From NCBI GenBank assembly GCA_022316685.1, contig JAKJHU010000158.1, positions 161,493 through 225,492 on the forward strand: a stretch of DNA of 64,000 nt. The letters run 5' to 3'. The DNA comes from Progne subis subis. Taxonomy: Eukaryota > Chordata > Aves > Passeriformes > Hirundinidae. How positions within the stretch are numbered: position 1 is the first letter of the stretch; every line of letters starts with the position of its first letter. The notes beneath the pieces are model-generated. The model was not told where the DNA came from. It worked only from the letters and a program-made list of their open reading frames with translations, and searched no databases. This document shows, in pieces, positions 59,441 to 64,000 of the stretch. Position numbers and translations under genes: made by a program.

Positions 59441-59458
59441 TCCCTTTAATTAAAGGGA
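59441..59458. other. RERE: 18-base perfect palindrome in RERE 3'UTR
   Basis: TCCCTTTAATTAAAGGGA is self-complementary over all 18 bases with a TTAATTAA centre. It could be a dimeric protein site in DNA or a short stem in RNA. Function unknown. Confidence 0.6.
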
Positions 59459-59607
59459 TAATTATATATATATTTTTTTATTAAAAAATCAACTCTGTAT
59501 TCTGTCAATACCAGGTAGGAATTCACAATTTGTGATGTTACTGAAAATCAAGATAAACGTTTCTGGAGTTTGTTTTGTTTTGTTTCTCCCCTCTACCCAA
59601 AAAAAGT

Positions 59608-59615
59608 TATTTACA
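59608..59615 (-). promoter_or_regulatory. RERE: Pumilio-type site TGTAAATA in RERE 3'UTR
   Basis: TGTAAATA on the mRNA strand matches the UGUANAUA consensus bound by PUM1/PUM2. A second match, TGTATATA, lies at 57476-57469 close to the mRNA 3' end. Confidence 0.4.
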
Positions 59616-60177
59616 GACTTAAAAAGCCATGCTGCAGAACTGAGCTCTCTTTAAAATTATGAAGATTTCCTACAATGTATTAAAATAAAAGTAGATTTTT
59701 TTTTATTATTATTATTATAGCACTTGGATTCAGAGCTTGTTATGTCACCTACTTGCAATCCTTGTTTTTTTTTTCATTACCTATAGATGCATTGAGTGTC
59801 CCTTCACGCACAGTGACTTGTGTTGTGAACCTGATTCTAGCACCTACTGAAAACAAACTAGTAAGAAAGAAAAGAAAAGAAGAAAAAAACCAAAAAAAAA
59901 CCAAGATTGCAGGAAGTTCTCTGAATATTCCACACAGTCCTGTATTTCCAATAGGCTTCTGAATACGTTTTCATGCAGGGAGACCCACACCAGTCTTGAG
60001 AAATCTTCTCTACAAATGAACACTATGCTGATAAGTCTCTACTTGTTGGGTGGTTGCTTCTGTTTTAAATATATAAAGAAATCTTTATAAGATATTCTTT
60101 TCCTTTTGTAGCTCTTCTCGTATGTAAAAATGTTCCACTCCTTCCCAAGGACTGGGGTTTCCATAGCCAGCGTTACA

Positions 60178-60186
60178 AATAAATAA
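60178..60186 (-). promoter_or_regulatory. RERE: AU-rich nonamer TTATTTATT in RERE 3'UTR
   Basis: The minus strand reads TTATTTATT six bases after the stop codon. UUAUUUAUU is the classical AU-rich instability nonamer. It is a single copy, so any effect on mRNA decay is an inference. Confidence 0.4.
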
Positions 60187-60190
60187 TTTA

Positions 60191-60192
<2 letters not shown>
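60187..60192 (-). terminator. RERE: AATAAA overlapping the RERE stop codon
   Basis: The sequence TTGTAATAAATTATT puts a canonical poly(A) hexamer across the last two bases of the TAA stop. No strong GU-rich element follows at once, so use is uncertain. If used, it would give an mRNA with almost no 3'UTR. Confidence 0.35.

Positions 60193-64000
<3,808 letters not shown>

Larger units (their letters stand above)
57326..60190 (-). other. RERE: RERE 3' untranslated region
   Basis: About 2.86 kb of AT-rich sequence lies between the stop codon and the distal poly(A) signal. On the minus (mRNA) strand it carries an AU-rich nonamer TTATTTATT immediately after the stop (60186-60178), two Pumilio-type sites, TGTAAATA at 59615-59608 and TGTATATA at 57476-57469, and internal AATAAA hexamers at 59707-59702 and 59482-59477. 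An 18-base perfect palindrome lies at 59441-59458. Short open frames in here are chance frames. The 3' limit is inferred from the poly(A) signal and is good to about 15 bases. Confidence 0.8.

Overview
The window is vertebrate nuclear DNA, most likely from a bird. It carries one recognisable protein-coding gene, the 3' end of RERE (atrophin-2, a transcriptional corepressor), on the minus strand at about 57.3-64.0 kb. The avian call rests on short introns (153, 454, 681 and 1240 bp), high but uneven GC, few interspersed repeats, many GC-rich minisatellites, and one CR1-type LINE tail. These fit a gene-dense avian microchromosome. Another sauropsid is not excluded.

RERE: five coding exon segments (63805-64000, 62627-63350, 61240-61386, 60906-61086, 60191-60224) join in phase to give the last 426 residues and the stop codon. 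The ends match the known atrophin C-terminus: charged Arg/Glu coiled coil, conserved atrophin block, RE-dipeptide repeat, His-rich run, and the final motif ending KKEGDKQL. The 3'UTR runs about 2.86 kb, to an AATAAA at 57352-57347 followed by a GU-rich element. The BAH, ELM2, SANT and GATA-finger exons lie beyond the right edge.

The remaining 57 kb, downstream of RERE, shows no exon I can defend. It is non-coding DNA with two CpG islands (about 8.87-10.10 kb and 21.83-22.19 kb), two MIR-like ancient SINE fragments in opposite orientation (26.36 and 38.07 kb), a CR1 3' tail (56.06 kb), poly-A/T tracts, microsatellites and many tandem arrays. Array units are 40 bp (2.17-2.62 kb), 21-22 bp (9.25 kb), 20 bp (21.67 kb), 44 bp (22.2-22.7 kb), 12 bp (51.1-51.4 kb), 29/30 bp (53.66 kb), and 20-21 bp (55.56-55.89 kb). 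The last carries a CACGTG E-box in almost every unit. Several AT-rich, TAAT-containing stretches look like candidate conserved regulatory elements. SLC45A1, which lies tail to tail with RERE a few kb away in human, was not found.

I saw no operon, CRISPR array, tRNA, rRNA, intact mobile element or novel multi-gene system. The most unusual structure is the E-box/GC-box tandem array just beyond the RERE poly(A) site.
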